From contig JAUNJL010000027.1 in NCBI GenBank assembly GCA_030533315.1, forward strand, positions 1 through 22,571: a stretch of 22,571 bases of DNA, in the 5' to 3' direction. This document shows positions 6,242-14,421 of this stretch, piece after piece. The translations under genes and the position numbers were made by a program. The stretch is from Eubacteriales bacterium. GTDB taxonomy: Bacteria; Bacillota_A; Clostridia; Lachnospirales; Lachnospiraceae. A model generated the notes under the pieces. It had not been told where the DNA came from, did no database searches, and saw only the letters and a list, made by a program, of their open reading frames with translations. The first letter of the stretch is position 1. The number at the start of each line of letters is the position of its first letter.

Positions 6242-7600
6242 TTATTCCTTTTCCTTTTCGTAATCCTTGGTGATGTTGTTCAGCCACCTTCCTGACAGAT
6301 ACCGGCGGATGACCCAGGGCCATTTTACGAACTCATCGGTGCAGAGAAGGAAATAGACCCACAGGGGCGGCAGCTTCAGGACGAAGGCGGAAAAGAAGCC
6401 CAGAGGCACCGCATAGGCCCACATATCAATGAAATCACAGATAAATCCAAAGCGGCTGTCTCCTCCCGCCCGGAAGACGCCGGCGATGAGGGTGGTGTTC
6501 AGGGCGGTTCCGATGACATAGTAGGAATTGATGTACAGCATGTATTTCAGGTAGTGGAGGGCCTGTCCCGAGAGAGAGGCGTAGGACATGACGAAGGGGG
6601 AAGCCAAAAGGATCAGGACTCCGCCCAGGGCTCCTGTGAGCACCGTCAGGAAAACAAAACGCCCCGCATCTTTTTTTGCCTCCGCCAGGTGATCCTGGCC
6701 GATCTCTTTGCCCAGCCAGATGGTGGAGGCGTTTCCAAAGCCGTAGCACAGGACGGTGGCAAAGTTGCGGACCACCACCACGATGGAATTGGCGGCTACG
6801 ATGTCACTTCCCATATGTCCCAGGATGGAGGAGTACAAGGAAAAGGCCACGCTCCATACCATGTCGTTGCCCAGAGCCGGGAGGGCGAGCCGGACAAAAT
6901 CCTGGAAGAGTACCTTATTTCGTACAAAGATTCCCGAGAAGCGCAGCTTCACGTCCTTAGAGAGAAGGGAAACACTCATGCAGGCAGCAAGCTGGACTCC
7001 CCGGGAGATGCTGGTGGCCAGGGCCACGCCCAGCACTCCCAGCCTGGGGGCGCCAAAAAGCCCATAAATAAAGACGCCGTTTAGGACCACGTTCAGTCCA
7101 AGGGCCAGTGCGTTCAGAAAGGTGCTGATGGTGACTCTCTCCACACTTCTTAAAGATGCCAGAAATATCTCCGAAATACCCCAGAAAACGTAGCTGACGG
7201 CCACCACCCGCAGGTAGCCGGCTCCCATGGAGATCAGCTCTGGATCGTTTGTAAAAACCTTCATCATCCAGGAGGGGATGGTAAAGGCGCACAGGGCCGC
7301 AAGCAGGGAGATGATAAGGGAAAACCGAAGGGCGATCCCCTGGATCAGCTGGATGGCGTGAAGATCCCGCTTGCCCCAGTATTGGGCGCTGAGCATGATG
7401 ACTCCGGTTCCCAGTCCGTAAAAGACCATGAACAGGATGCCGGAATACTGGGTGGCAAGGGAGACGGAGGCGATGGCAGACTGCCCCACGCTGTTCAGCA
7501 TGATCACGTCTGCGGAGCTGACCATGGCGCTCAGAAGGTTTTGCAGAACGATGGGAAGAGTCAGCTTTAGGATGCCTTGGTAGGTCTGTCTTGTATTCAT
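6242..7600 (-). CDS. MATE-family multidrug/metabolite efflux protein
   Basis: Integral membrane antiporter of 452 residues with about 12 predicted helices in two repeats. It resembles the multidrug and toxic compound extrusion (MATE) family: TLPIVLQNLLSAMVSSADV at the start, a mid-protein repeat beginning RLALPALGNDMVWS, and the GGDSRFGFICDFIDMW segment typical of Firmicutes MatE proteins. The start at 7600 (MNTRQTYQGIL) follows AAGGA by about 8 nt; upstream in-frame codons would add an unrelated hydrophilic leader that overlaps the preceding gene. It is the last gene of a minus-strand operon, 46 nt after the DUF2284 gene, and converges on the arsR-type gene with no visible terminator in the 4-nt gap. 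The substrate is unknown. Confidence 0.9.
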   Translation of the reverse strand: MNTRQTYQGILKLTLPIVLQNLLSAMVSSADVIMLNSVGQSAIASVSLATQYSGILFMVFYGLGTGVIMLSAQYWGKRDLHAIQLIQGIALRFSLIISLLAALCAFTIPSWMMKVFTNDPELISMGAGYLRVVAVSYVFWGISEIFLASLRSVERVTISTFLNALALGLNVVLNGVFIYGLFGAPRLGVLGVALATSISRGVQLAACMSVSLLSKDVKLRFSGIFVRNKVLFQDFVRLALPALGNDMVWSVAFSLYSSILGHMGSDIVAANSIVVVVRNFATVLCYGFGNASTIWLGKEIGQDHLAEAKKDAGRFVFLTVLTGALGGVLILLASPFVMSYASLSGQALHYLKYMLYINSYYVIGTALNTTLIAGVFRAGGDSRFGFICDFIDMWAYAVPLGFFSAFVLKLPPLWVYFLLCTDEFVKWPWVIRRYLSGRWLNNITKDYEKEKE

Positions 7601-7646
7601 GTTTTTTTCCTTTGCAGTGAAAATGATGGTTTCGCCGCCGGAGGCA

Positions 7647-8198
7647 TTACGGGAGAAGAAGTCCGCACACCAGGACAAAATGGTGGGGAAGGCGGCCCTC
7701 CTCCATCCATTCCAGGGTGAGACCCAAAAGCTTCTCAATGGTGAGTCCCACGTTTCCTCCGAGGGCCTCGATGGAATACCGAAGCTGCTCGGGCATCAGG
7801 CAGGGTGAGCCCTTTGGCCTGGTGCAGGCGGCGCAGCTCTGACAGGTTCCGGCGGAAAGGCTGACGCTGCCGGGATGAAGCTTCTCCTGCTGAAACAGCT
7901 CTCGTGTGAGGGCTTTTTTTTCTTTGTAAAGAACATCCTGCAAAAGCTGATCCATCTCCTCCTTTGTGTAGGTGCGGTTTAAGGCTTGGTCATCAAAGGT
8001 GATCTTGGAAGCGGTCAGCTCCAGGGTCTTATATTTTTTCCAGTAGGAAGGAACATCAAAGGAATAAGGGGGACAGGACCATACTGTCCCATAATTAGGA
8101 CATTCCTTGCAGGCGGCAAGGAATGTGGGAACGTCTACGAACTTTTCTACGTACTCCTCCACGGGAATGGACGTCTCATGCCGGGTGATGGTATACAT
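7647..8198 (-). CDS. DUF2284 cysteine-rich, predicted metal-binding protein
   Basis: A 183-residue soluble protein. Two cysteine groups mark it: CKECPNYGTVWSCPP near residues 32-46 and CQSCAACTRPKGSPC near residues 120-134, followed by PEQLRYSIEALGGNV. This arrangement fits my knowledge of DUF2284, predicted to bind a metal or an iron-sulphur cluster. No catalytic function is established for it. The start at 8198 (MYTITRHETSIPV) is chosen for the AAAGGAGG about 6 nt upstream; a longer in-frame reading from 8252 lacks a ribosome site. It lies between the HicB-like gene and the MATE exporter on one probable transcript. Confidence 0.85.
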   Translation of the reverse strand: MYTITRHETSIPVEEYVEKFVDVPTFLAACKECPNYGTVWSCPPYSFDVPSYWKKYKTLELTASKITFDDQALNRTYTKEEMDQLLQDVLYKEKKALTRELFQQEKLHPGSVSLSAGTCQSCAACTRPKGSPCLMPEQLRYSIEALGGNVGLTIEKLLGLTLEWMEEGRLPHHFVLVCGLLLP

Positions 8199-8248
8199 AA
8201 CGGCCTCCTTTGCTTTAGAATCCATGGTTGAAGGGCAGATATGGGAGA

Positions 8249-8527
8249 TCACTCATCCCAGCCCTCATAGAAACGAATGTTGACGGCAATGTTGCGGACG
8301 ATATCCCCCTCTGAAAGTGAAAGGTCCGAGGGCTCGGAAACGGGGGGAAGCTGAGGATCCTCCTCGGAAAGCTCCAGGGAGATCCAGTCATTGGCGGCCT
8401 CGTTTGCCCGTTCCACAGCATCCTCCAGGGTATCCCCCGTGGCGGTGCAGCACTCCAGGTCCGGGAAAAATGCGGTAAATTTGCCGTCTTCCCTTTGGCG
8501 GAAAACAGCCGGATATATAAATTTCAA
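8249..8527 (-). CDS. Orphan HicB-like antitoxin-fold protein
   Basis: A 92-residue protein. Its first 50 residues have the HicB pattern: FIYPAVF, then DGKFTAFFPDLECCTATGDTLEDAVERANEA. In HicAB systems this partial RNase-H-like fold binds the HicA toxin and represses the operon. The second half is acidic and proline-rich, ending RFYEGWDE, without a clear ribbon-helix-helix domain. The TTG at 8527 is preferred because GGAGG lies 8 nt upstream; the in-frame TTG at 8542 has its own codons overlapping that site. No HicA-sized ORF lies on either side, so it is an orphan. It is the first gene of the minus-strand operon, so it may be autoregulatory or serve as a scaffold. Confidence 0.8.
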   Translation of the reverse strand: MKFIYPAVFRQREDGKFTAFFPDLECCTATGDTLEDAVERANEAANDWISLELSEEDPQLPPVSEPSDLSLSEGDIVRNIAVNIRFYEGWDE

Positions 8528-8554
8528 ATTCTTTTCCTCCAAACATAAAGATTT

Positions 8555-8584
8555 ATAAAAACCGATGGCAGTGGGCGGTTTTAT
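8555..8584 (-). other. Hairpin in the 5' leader of the HicB-DUF2284-MATE operon
   Basis: CGGTTTTAT (8576-8584) pairs with ATAAAAACCG (8555-8564) around an 11-nt loop. It lies between the predicted start site near 8607 and the HicB-like start codon. On the minus strand the 3' arm is T-rich, so it could act as a weak attenuator. Confidence 0.45.
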
Positions 8585-8613
8585 AGATTTTTGTGTGTCA
8601 TAGCTCCTTTTTG

Positions 8614-8642
8614 ATTATAAGTATTTTATCGGAAGAAAACAA
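8614..8642 (-). promoter_or_regulatory. Promoter of the minus-strand HicB-DUF2284-MATE operon
   Basis: Read on the minus strand: TTGTTT (8642-8637), a 17-bp spacer and a perfect TATAAT (8619-8614). The start site should fall near 8607, giving an approximately 80-nt leader. Confidence 0.7.
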
Positions 8643-8835
8643 TAGCGGATTTTGAGAAAGCGTGGTAAACTATGAGAGACATGTGACGATCCGAAGGACG
8701 GAGGCGTTACAGGGGACATACGAGAAAATGCTGCGGGCAAAGCGTAAGGCGGCGCCTACGATCAGGATAAGATCTGCTGAAACATTTGAGAGAATGCCGA
8801 AGCCCATGAAAAGCATGGGGCGAAAAGGAGGAACT
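8643..8835 (+). other. Non-coding upstream region of the GH31 gene
   Basis: I see no convincing promoter and no gene here. The GH31 frame stays open back to 8662, but that extension is basic and unlike family N-termini. A 6-bp hairpin, CCCATG (8803-8808) with CATGGG (8814-8819), ends 5 nt before the AAAGGAGG of the GH31 gene and could influence translation. Confidence 0.4.
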
Positions 8836-11139
8836 ATGCTTCAACTTGGAAAAATAAAAGACTGCAAGGTACAGGACTGCAATGTGACCGTTGCCTTTGA
8901 GAGGGGCGAGGTGGAGGTTCGGGTCATTACGGAAAAGATCATCCGGATTTTTTCACAGGTGTCTCAGGAGCGCTCCTCTTCCAAAGCGGTGGAGGAGATA
9001 AGATGCACAGGTGCAGCCTTTTCCTGCGAGCTTCTGGATGGGGAGCTTCGCATCGTCACCTCGGAGCTGACCGTGAAGGTGTCAGAGGAGGGAGCCGTGG
9101 ACTTCCTGGATAAAGCAGGATTTCCCATCTGCATGGAATATCGGGGAGAGAGGAAAAATAGCCGCCCGGCCTTAAGCGAAATGCAGATGAAGTTTATGGA
9201 GCAGGAGGGACATGAGATTTCGCTGGAGGGCCCGGAACGGAAGATCTCGGTTCTGAAAAAAATGGACGGGGATGAGTGCTTCTATGGGCTGGGGGACAAG
9301 ACGGGCTTCTTAAACAAGCGGGGCTATGAGTACATGAATTGGAACACCGACAACCCGGATCCCCATGTGGACTCCTTCACGGCTCTGTACAAGTCCATTC
9401 CCTTTTTGATCACCCTAAAAAAGGATCATGTGTTTGGACTGTTTTTTGACAACACCTTCCGTACCTGGTTTGATCTGGGGAAGGAATCCGAGGATTACTA
9501 CGGCTTTTCTGCTCAGGATGGGAATCTGGATTACTACTTTATCGGCGGTGCGTCCATGAAGGAGGTGGTCCGGGGGTACACTTACCTTACCGGTACCGTT
9601 CCCCTGCCCCAGAGATGGACCCTGGGATATCATCAGTCCAGATGGGGTTATCAGTGTGAGGCGGACATCCGCAGGATCGCCGAGGGGATGAGGGAGAACC
9701 AGGTTCCCTGCGATGCGGTTCATATGGATATCGACTACATGGAACGGTACAAGGTATTCACCGTGGATCCGGGGCGGTTCCCGGATCTGAAGGGACTGAT
9801 GGATGAGATGCACCAGCGGGGAATGCACCTGGTGACCATCATGGATCCCGGCGTGAAGCTGGAGGAGGGCTACCAGGTTTATGAGGAGGGGATCCGGGAG
9901 GGATATTTTGCGAAGAACCCGGACGGCTCCGTGTATGAAAACGCTGTGTGGCCGGGGACATCCGTTTTTCCGGACTTTGGACAGCCTCAGGTCCGAAGCT
10001 GGTGGGGGGAAAACCACAGGGCTCTCGTGGAGGCCGGCGTGGACGGCATCTGGAACGATATGAACGAGCCGGCCAGCTTTCGGGGAGAGCTGCCGCCGGA
10101 GGTGGTGTTCTTTGATGAGGATAGAATCACCTGCCACAAGGAAATGCACAATGTTTATGGACACAATATGGCCAGGGCCACTTACCAGGGTCTCAAGGAG
10201 CTGACGGGGAAGCGCCCCTTTATCATTACCAGGGCCTGCTACAGCGGCACCCAGAAATATGCCATGGGCTGGACTGGGGACAACCACAGCATATGGGCTC
10301 ATCTTCAGATGCTCATCCCCCAGCTGTGCAGCCTGGGGCTCAGCGGCATGGGCTTTGCGGGAACGGACATCGGAGGCTTCGGCTCGGACACCACGAAGGA
10401 GCTGATGTGCCGATGGATAGAGGCCGGAAGCTTCTCTCCCTTCTGCCGGAACCATTCCGCTGCAGGGACGAGGGAGCAGGAGCCATGGACCTTCGATGAG
10501 GAAACCACTGCGATCTACCGGAAATATCTGGGACTGCGCTATGCCCTTCTCCCTTATTACTATGACCTTTTCCGGGAACAGGAGCTGCTGGGGCTTCCTG
10601 TGATGCGGCCCGTGGTCCTGAACTATGAGGAGGATCCAGAGACCCGCAGCCTGAACGGAGAGTTTATGATAGGTGAAAATCTTCTGGTGGCGCCAGTGGT
10701 GGAGCAGGGGGCTGTCAGGAAACTGGTGTACCTGCCGGAGGGTCAGTGGTACGATTATTGGACAGGAGAGCTTCTTTCTGGGAAACAGTACGTGATCCGT
10801 TCTGCCTCTTTGGAGGAATGCCCGCTCTATGTAAAGGCGGGCAGCATCCTTCCCAAATACCATGCGGGCCTGACCACCAGGGAGGGCTTGGACGGTACCC
10901 TGATCCTGGAGGTTTATCCGGGAGACTGCCAGTATCTGCATTATCAGGACAACGGGGAGGACTTCGCTTACCGGCAGGGGGCGTACAATCTGTACCGCAT
11001 CACCCTGGAGGGGGACAGCCTGGGGATCCGTCTGATCCACAGCAGGCAGGAGAGGCCCTACGAGCACCTGGAGATCCGCTGCAGGGGAAAAGAGTGGAAG
11101 CTTCCCTTTGAAAATGGGATGACGGTGGAGTTGAAATGA
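8836..11139 (+). CDS. GH31 alpha-glucosidase
   Basis: Cytoplasmic glycoside hydrolase family 31 enzyme of 767 residues without a signal peptide. It should release glucose from alpha-glucosides by retaining hydrolysis. The TIM-barrel motifs are intact: PLPQRWTLGYHQSRWGY, VHMDIDYME, the nucleophile motif GIWNDMNEPA (D408), the acid/base region WTGDNHSIW (D482), and FGSDTTKELMCRW before FCRNHS. An N-terminal beta-sandwich (about 1-240) and a C-terminal beta region (MRPVVLNYEEDP onward) complete the family plan. The WNDMNE form resembles Bacillus-type alpha-glucosidases rather than alpha-xylosidases. ATG 8836 follows AAAGGAGG by 5 nt and gives a family-like N-terminus. Its stop overlaps the start of the HAD gene by 4 nt (ATGA), so the two are translationally coupled. 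Precise substrate linkage is unknown. Confidence 0.92.
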   Translation: MLQLGKIKDCKVQDCNVTVAFERGEVEVRVITEKIIRIFSQVSQERSSSKAVEEIRCTGAAFSCELLDGELRIVTSELTVKVSEEGAVDFLDKAGFPICMEYRGERKNSRPALSEMQMKFMEQEGHEISLEGPERKISVLKKMDGDECFYGLGDKTGFLNKRGYEYMNWNTDNPDPHVDSFTALYKSIPFLITLKKDHVFGLFFDNTFRTWFDLGKESEDYYGFSAQDGNLDYYFIGGASMKEVVRGYTYLTGTVPLPQRWTLGYHQSRWGYQCEADIRRIAEGMRENQVPCDAVHMDIDYMERYKVFTVDPGRFPDLKGLMDEMHQRGMHLVTIMDPGVKLEEGYQVYEEGIREGYFAKNPDGSVYENAVWPGTSVFPDFGQPQVRSWWGENHRALVEAGVDGIWNDMNEPASFRGELPPEVVFFDEDRITCHKEMHNVYGHNMARATYQGLKELTGKRPFIITRACYSGTQKYAMGWTGDNHSIWAHLQMLIPQLCSLGLSGMGFAGTDIGGFGSDTTKELMCRWIEAGSFSPFCRNHSAAGTREQEPWTFDEETTAIYRKYLGLRYALLPYYYDLFREQELLGLPVMRPVVLNYEEDPETRSLNGEFMIGENLLVAPVVEQGAVRKLVYLPEGQWYDYWTGELLSGKQYVIRSASLEECPLYVKAGSILPKYHAGLTTREGLDGTLILEVYPGDCQYLHYQDNGEDFAYRQGAYNLYRITLEGDSLGIRLIHSRQERPYEHLEIRCRGKEWKLPFENGMTVELK

Positions 11140-11963
11140 AGATTCGATTGATTGCCAGCGACCTGGATGGTACGCTGCTTACCGATGATAAAAAAATTAC
11201 AGAAAACACCCGGAAGGCGATTGGGATGGCGGTGGAGAAGGGAGTCTTTTTTGTTCCGGCTACGGGACGTTCGTTCTCTGCTGTCCCGAAGGAGGTACTG
11301 GAGCTTCCGGGGGTGGAGTACGTCATCACCTCCAACGGCGCCGCCATTTATTCCTGGGACGGCAAAGCAGGGCGGCGCGTGTGGGAGTGTGTGCTGGAGC
11401 GGGAAAGTGCGGATCTTCTGCTTTCCATGAAAAGACCGGGGAACACGGCTCTGGAGGTTTTCGTGGAGGGAGTTCCCTACGCCCATGAGTCCTATGTAAG
11501 GGACCCCGCTGCCTACGGCGCTACGGCTTTTGGAGTTGGTTACGTCAAGCGGACGAGGAGGCCGGTGGCGGACATTGAGGCCTTTGCCCGGGAGAACCTG
11601 CACAGGCTGGACAGCCTGGACTTTATCTGCTGTCAGAATGAGGAGCTGGAGGCCTTCCACCAGCAGATCGAAAGGGAGGTTCCTCATATCTACGTCACCT
11701 CCTCCATGGCGCACCGCCTGGAGATCTCCCATGTGAGAACGGGAAAGGGGAACGCTCTTTCCTGGCTTCTGGGAAAGCTGGAGGTTTCAGCGGACCAGGC
11801 GATGGCCTTTGGGGATGCGGACAACGACATTCCCATGCTGGCGGCCGTAAGCTATGGCGTTGCCGTGGAAAACGCCCAGGAGGCCTGCCGTCAGGCGGCC
11901 TGGGAGGTGGCTCCCTCCAATGGGGCGGACGGCGTGGCCAGGACGATCTGGAAATATCTGTGA
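11136..11963 (+). CDS. Cof-type HAD-IIB sugar-phosphate phosphatase
   Basis: A 275-residue cytoplasmic phosphatase of the HAD superfamily, Cof/IIB subgroup. Motif I is SDLDGTLL with nucleophile D9 and general acid D11. Motif II is the ATGRS region, motif III is the Lys in GKGNALSWL, and motif IV is GDADNDIPML. The alpha/beta cap lies between motifs II and III, as expected. Such enzymes dephosphorylate sugar phosphates, FMN or PLP with broad specificity. The start codon overlaps the GH31 stop by 4 nt, so it shares that gene's transcript, which suggests a link to the sugar released by the glucosidase. A strong terminator follows at 12032. The exact substrate cannot be told. Confidence 0.9.
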   Translation: MKIRLIASDLDGTLLTDDKKITENTRKAIGMAVEKGVFFVPATGRSFSAVPKEVLELPGVEYVITSNGAAIYSWDGKAGRRVWECVLERESADLLLSMKRPGNTALEVFVEGVPYAHESYVRDPAAYGATAFGVGYVKRTRRPVADIEAFARENLHRLDSLDFICCQNEELEAFHQQIEREVPHIYVTSSMAHRLEISHVRTGKGNALSWLLGKLEVSADQAMAFGDADNDIPMLAAVSYGVAVENAQEACRQAAWEVAPSNGADGVARTIWKYL

Positions 11964-12031
11964 CCGCAGAAACCGGCCTATGTTAAATGTGTGTAAAATA
12001 GAATGTCAAGAAAAAGCAGGATGATCCATCG

Positions 12032-12077
12032 TCCCGGCAGAAAAGTCTTTGAAAAAGAGGCTCTGCCGGGATTTTTT
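12032..12077 (+). terminator. Intrinsic terminator after the GH31-HAD pair
   Basis: TCCCGGCAGA (12032-12041) pairs perfectly with TCTGCCGGGA (12062-12071). A smaller TCTTT/AAAGA pairing sits inside the loop and TTTTTT follows. The 68 nt between the HAD stop and the stem contain nothing I recognise. Confidence 0.92.
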
Positions 12078-12097
12078 GTTTTGGGATTTACGGGAAA

Positions 12098-12124
12098 TTA
12101 ACAAAATTTTGACCCTCGTATGAT
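12098..12124 (+). promoter_or_regulatory. Possible promoter of the ugp-type operon
   Basis: TTAACA (12098-12103) and TATGAT (12119-12124) lie 15 bp apart, shorter than ideal. A perfect TATAAT at 12147-12152 has no good -35. Either would place the start upstream of the structured leader. Confidence 0.3.
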
Positions 12125-12154
12125 AGCAGGGCAGAAGCCTTGTGGATATAATGC

Positions 12155-12264
12155 CTAGTACAGTGAATCTTTACCGCATACATTTGCCGGGTGATCCGAC
12201 CGCCGCACTGCCGGGGTGCAGTGCCGCTTTTTTGTCCTGTACTGGATGTGTGGGGCGTATGCGG
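12155..12264 (+). ncRNA. Structured leader with terminator-like hairpin before ugpC
   Basis: The long gap before ugpC contains a 10-bp hairpin with one mismatch (12202-12211 with 12218-12227) followed by TTTTTT, which looks like an intrinsic terminator inside the leader. Two further complementarities surround it: AGTACAG (12157-12163) with CTGTACT (12237-12243), extendable by two pairs, and CCGCATAC (12174-12181) with GTATGCGG (12257-12264). Their order is interleaved, as in a pseudoknot. I recognise no known riboswitch, T-box or antiterminator consensus. It could be an attenuator, a small RNA of about 75-100 nt, or partly chance pairing. From 12265 to 12380 I see only AGCGC/GCGCT at 12268-12279 and the ribosome site. 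Confidence 0.4.
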
Positions 12265-12380
12265 CAGAGCGCAAGCGCTGTATGAGTGAGAGAACGAGGG
12301 AAGAAAAGAGCGCCCGTTTACATCGGAAAGCCTGCACCTGGAAGGGTGTATTCCCCCAAGGAGCAGGAAAGGAAAGAAGA

Positions 12381-13529
12381 ATGTCAGAGATTGTTTTGAG
12401 AAATATCTGTAAAAGCTACGAAAACGGTTTTCAGGCGGTGAAGGATTTTAACCTGGAGGTCGGGGACGGTGAGCTGGTGGTTTTTGTGGGGCCTTCCGGC
12501 TGCGGAAAATCCACCACCCTGCGGATGATCGCAGGTTTGGAGTCCATCACGGACGGGGAGCTTTGGATCGGGGAAAGGCTGGTCAATTACCTGCCGCCGA
12601 AGGAGAGGGATCTCTCCATGGTATTTCAGAGCTACGCCATGTATCCCCAGATGACGGTATATGACAACATTGCCTTTTCCCTTCAGGTGAGGCACGTTCC
12701 CAAAAAGGAGATCGACCGCAGGGTGAAAGAGGTGGCGGAGCTTCTGGGGCTGTCCCAGCTGCTGAAGAGAAGACCCAAGGATCTTTCCGGCGGCCAGAGG
12801 CAGAGGGTGGCCATTGGAAACGCCATCATCCGGGAGCCAAAGGTGCTCCTTATGGATGAGCCTTTGTCGAACCTGGACGCCAAGCTGCGGACCCAGATGC
12901 GGGTGGAGCTGGCGAACATCCATAAGCAGCTGGGAAACACCATCATCTATGTGACTCATGACCAGACGGAGGCCATGACCCTGGGAGACCGGATCGTGGT
13001 GATGAATCAGGGCGTGATCCAGCAGGCCGATACCCCTCAGCAGCTTTACGACTATCCGGTCAATCGGTTCGTCGCCGGCTTCATTGGATCCCCCGCCATG
13101 AATTTCTTCAAGGGGATCGTGCTTGAGCGCCACGGGGAAGCCAGTCTGTGTATGAAGGAGCAGTACCTCCGCCTGCCGGAATATATGTGGAAGATTCTGA
13201 GGAAGAAGGGGTATTACGGAAGAGAGGTGGAGCTGGGCATCCGTCCGGAGCAGTTTTTGGAGGAGCCCGGTCCTGGGGATGAAAAGAAGGAGTGGAGGAT
13301 GCAGGTGATGATCACCGCAAGAGAGCTTCTTGGTGCGGAGAATATCCTTCATTTCCAGGCGGAGGGACAGGACTGCTGTGCACGGGTCAGCGGAAATAGT
13401 GCGATCAAAAAGGGCGATGTGGCGAATCTTTGGATGGATCTGGGATGTGCCTGTGTGTTTGATGCGGAGACCGGGGAAAACATCCTTCTGTCCCAAGGTG
13501 GGCTCCATCAGGAGAACGAGACGGCGTGA
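12381..13529 (+). CDS. ugpC: ABC transporter ATP-binding protein, UgpC/MalK type
   Basis: A 382-residue cytoplasmic ATPase of a carbohydrate-type ABC importer. It shows Walker A GPSGCGKS (37-44), the Q-loop in VFQSYAMYP, signature LSGGQ (135-139), Walker B VLLMDEP (155-161) and H-loop THDQTEAM. After about residue 235 comes the C-terminal regulatory domain of the MalK/UgpC subfamily (NRFVAGFIGSPAMNFF, ELGIRPEQF). Such subunits energise sugar and glycerol-3-phosphate importers and are sometimes shared between systems. ATG 12381 (MSEIVLRNICKSY) is preferred for its AGGAAAG ribosome site and family-like N-terminus, although the frame is open to 12216. Being followed by its own permeases, binding protein and a phosphodiesterase supports the Ugp assignment. 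Confidence 0.88.
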   Translation: MSEIVLRNICKSYENGFQAVKDFNLEVGDGELVVFVGPSGCGKSTTLRMIAGLESITDGELWIGERLVNYLPPKERDLSMVFQSYAMYPQMTVYDNIAFSLQVRHVPKKEIDRRVKEVAELLGLSQLLKRRPKDLSGGQRQRVAIGNAIIREPKVLLMDEPLSNLDAKLRTQMRVELANIHKQLGNTIIYVTHDQTEAMTLGDRIVVMNQGVIQQADTPQQLYDYPVNRFVAGFIGSPAMNFFKGIVLERHGEASLCMKEQYLRLPEYMWKILRKKGYYGREVELGIRPEQFLEEPGPGDEKKEWRMQVMITARELLGAENILHFQAEGQDCCARVSGNSAIKKGDVANLWMDLGCACVFDAETGENILLSQGGLHQENETA

Positions 13530-13563
13530 GCCTTCGGTTTCATAGAGAGAAAGGAAAGATGAG

Positions 13564-14421
13564 ATGAAAAAGCTGAAAAATATGGGAGCCTACGGGTATC
13601 TTCTTCCCAGCTTCCTGATATTTGGGATATTTCTGTTTTATCCCTTTTTTAAGACTCTGTACCTGAGCCTTTACAAGACCAACAAGATGGGGCAGGCAAA
13701 GCTTTTTGTGGGCTTTGGAAATTATCAGGACCTGCTGGCGTCCTCCTCCTTCTGGAACAGCCTTTTGGTGACCCTGGTGTTTGTGGTGATCGTGGTGCTG
13801 GGAAGCATGGGACTTGGGCTTCTGACGGCGGTTCTGTGCAACAGGACCTTCCCGGGGATCCGGGCATTCAGCACCGCCTATGCCCTTCCCATGGCCATAG
13901 CCTCCAGCTCCGCCGCCATGATCTTCAAGATCATGCTCCATCCCTCCGTGGGGATCGTGAACAAGATGCTGAAGCTGGATATCAACTGGGTGAGTGATCC
14001 CAAATACGCCCTCATCTGCGTGGCGGTTCTTACCGCATGGCTGAACAGCGGGATCAATTTTCTGTATTTCTCCGCCGGCCTTGCCAACATAGACGAGGTC
14101 ATCTATGAGAGGGCGGACGTGGACGGAGCAAATGCGGTACAGAAGTTTTTCCGCCTTACCCTTCCAGGCCTTGCACCCATGATGTTTTATACGCTGGTGG
14201 TAAACATCATCCAGGCCTTCCAGTCCTTTGGACAGGTGAAAATCCTGACACAGGGCGGCCCCGGAGAGTCTACGAATCTGATCGTGTACTCCATTTACCG
14301 AGACGCCTTCTTCAACTACCGGTTTGGTACGGCGGCGGCAGAATCCGTGGTGCTGTTCCTCATCATCCTGGTGCTGACACTGGTGATGTTTAAGATTGAG
14401 AAAAAAGGAGTGAAGTACTGA
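13564..14421 (+). CDS. ugpA: ABC transporter permease, UgpA type
   Basis: Inner membrane permease of 285 residues with six predicted helices (first helix YLLPSFLIFGIFLFYPFF). The cytoplasmic EAA loop that contacts the ATPase is YERADVDGANAVQKFF (from Y181) followed by LTLPGLAP. It belongs to the MalF/UgpA-like group of binding-protein-dependent transporters but is short, lacking the large MalF periplasmic loop, as UgpA-type proteins do. The gene starts 34 nt after ugpC with AAGGAAAG upstream. Its stop overlaps the start of ugpE by one base (TGATG), so the two permeases are translationally coupled and presumably form the transport heterodimer. Confidence 0.87.
   Translation: MKKLKNMGAYGYLLPSFLIFGIFLFYPFFKTLYLSLYKTNKMGQAKLFVGFGNYQDLLASSSFWNSLLVTLVFVVIVVLGSMGLGLLTAVLCNRTFPGIRAFSTAYALPMAIASSSAAMIFKIMLHPSVGIVNKMLKLDINWVSDPKYALICVAVLTAWLNSGINFLYFSAGLANIDEVIYERADVDGANAVQKFFRLTLPGLAPMMFYTLVVNIIQAFQSFGQVKILTQGGPGESTNLIVYSIYRDAFFNYRFGTAAAESVVLFLIILVLTLVMFKIEKKGVKY

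Noticed and set aside
8528..8661. HicA toxin partner for the HicB-like protein
   Set aside because: No ORF of HicA size with its dsRNA-binding-like motif and conserved His is found in this gap or between 8198 and 8249.
8662..8835. 58-residue N-terminal extension of the GH31 enzyme
   Set aside because: Very basic and unlike family members; ATG 8836 has a strong AAAGGAGG.
9415..11067. Open frame of 550 codons on the minus strand opposite the GH31 gene
   Set aside because: No family motif; GH31 catalytic motifs are intact on the plus strand. Similar antisense frames opposite ugpC and the isomerase were dismissed for the same reason.
12268..12279. Catabolite-repression (cre) site, AGCGCAAGCGCT
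   Set aside because: Only the AAGCGCT core fits; the flanking TG and CA of the consensus are missing.
12216..12380. Extension of UgpC by 55 residues
   Set aside because: Sequence is low-complexity and overlaps the leader hairpin; MSEIVLRNICKSY at 12381 is the typical family start.
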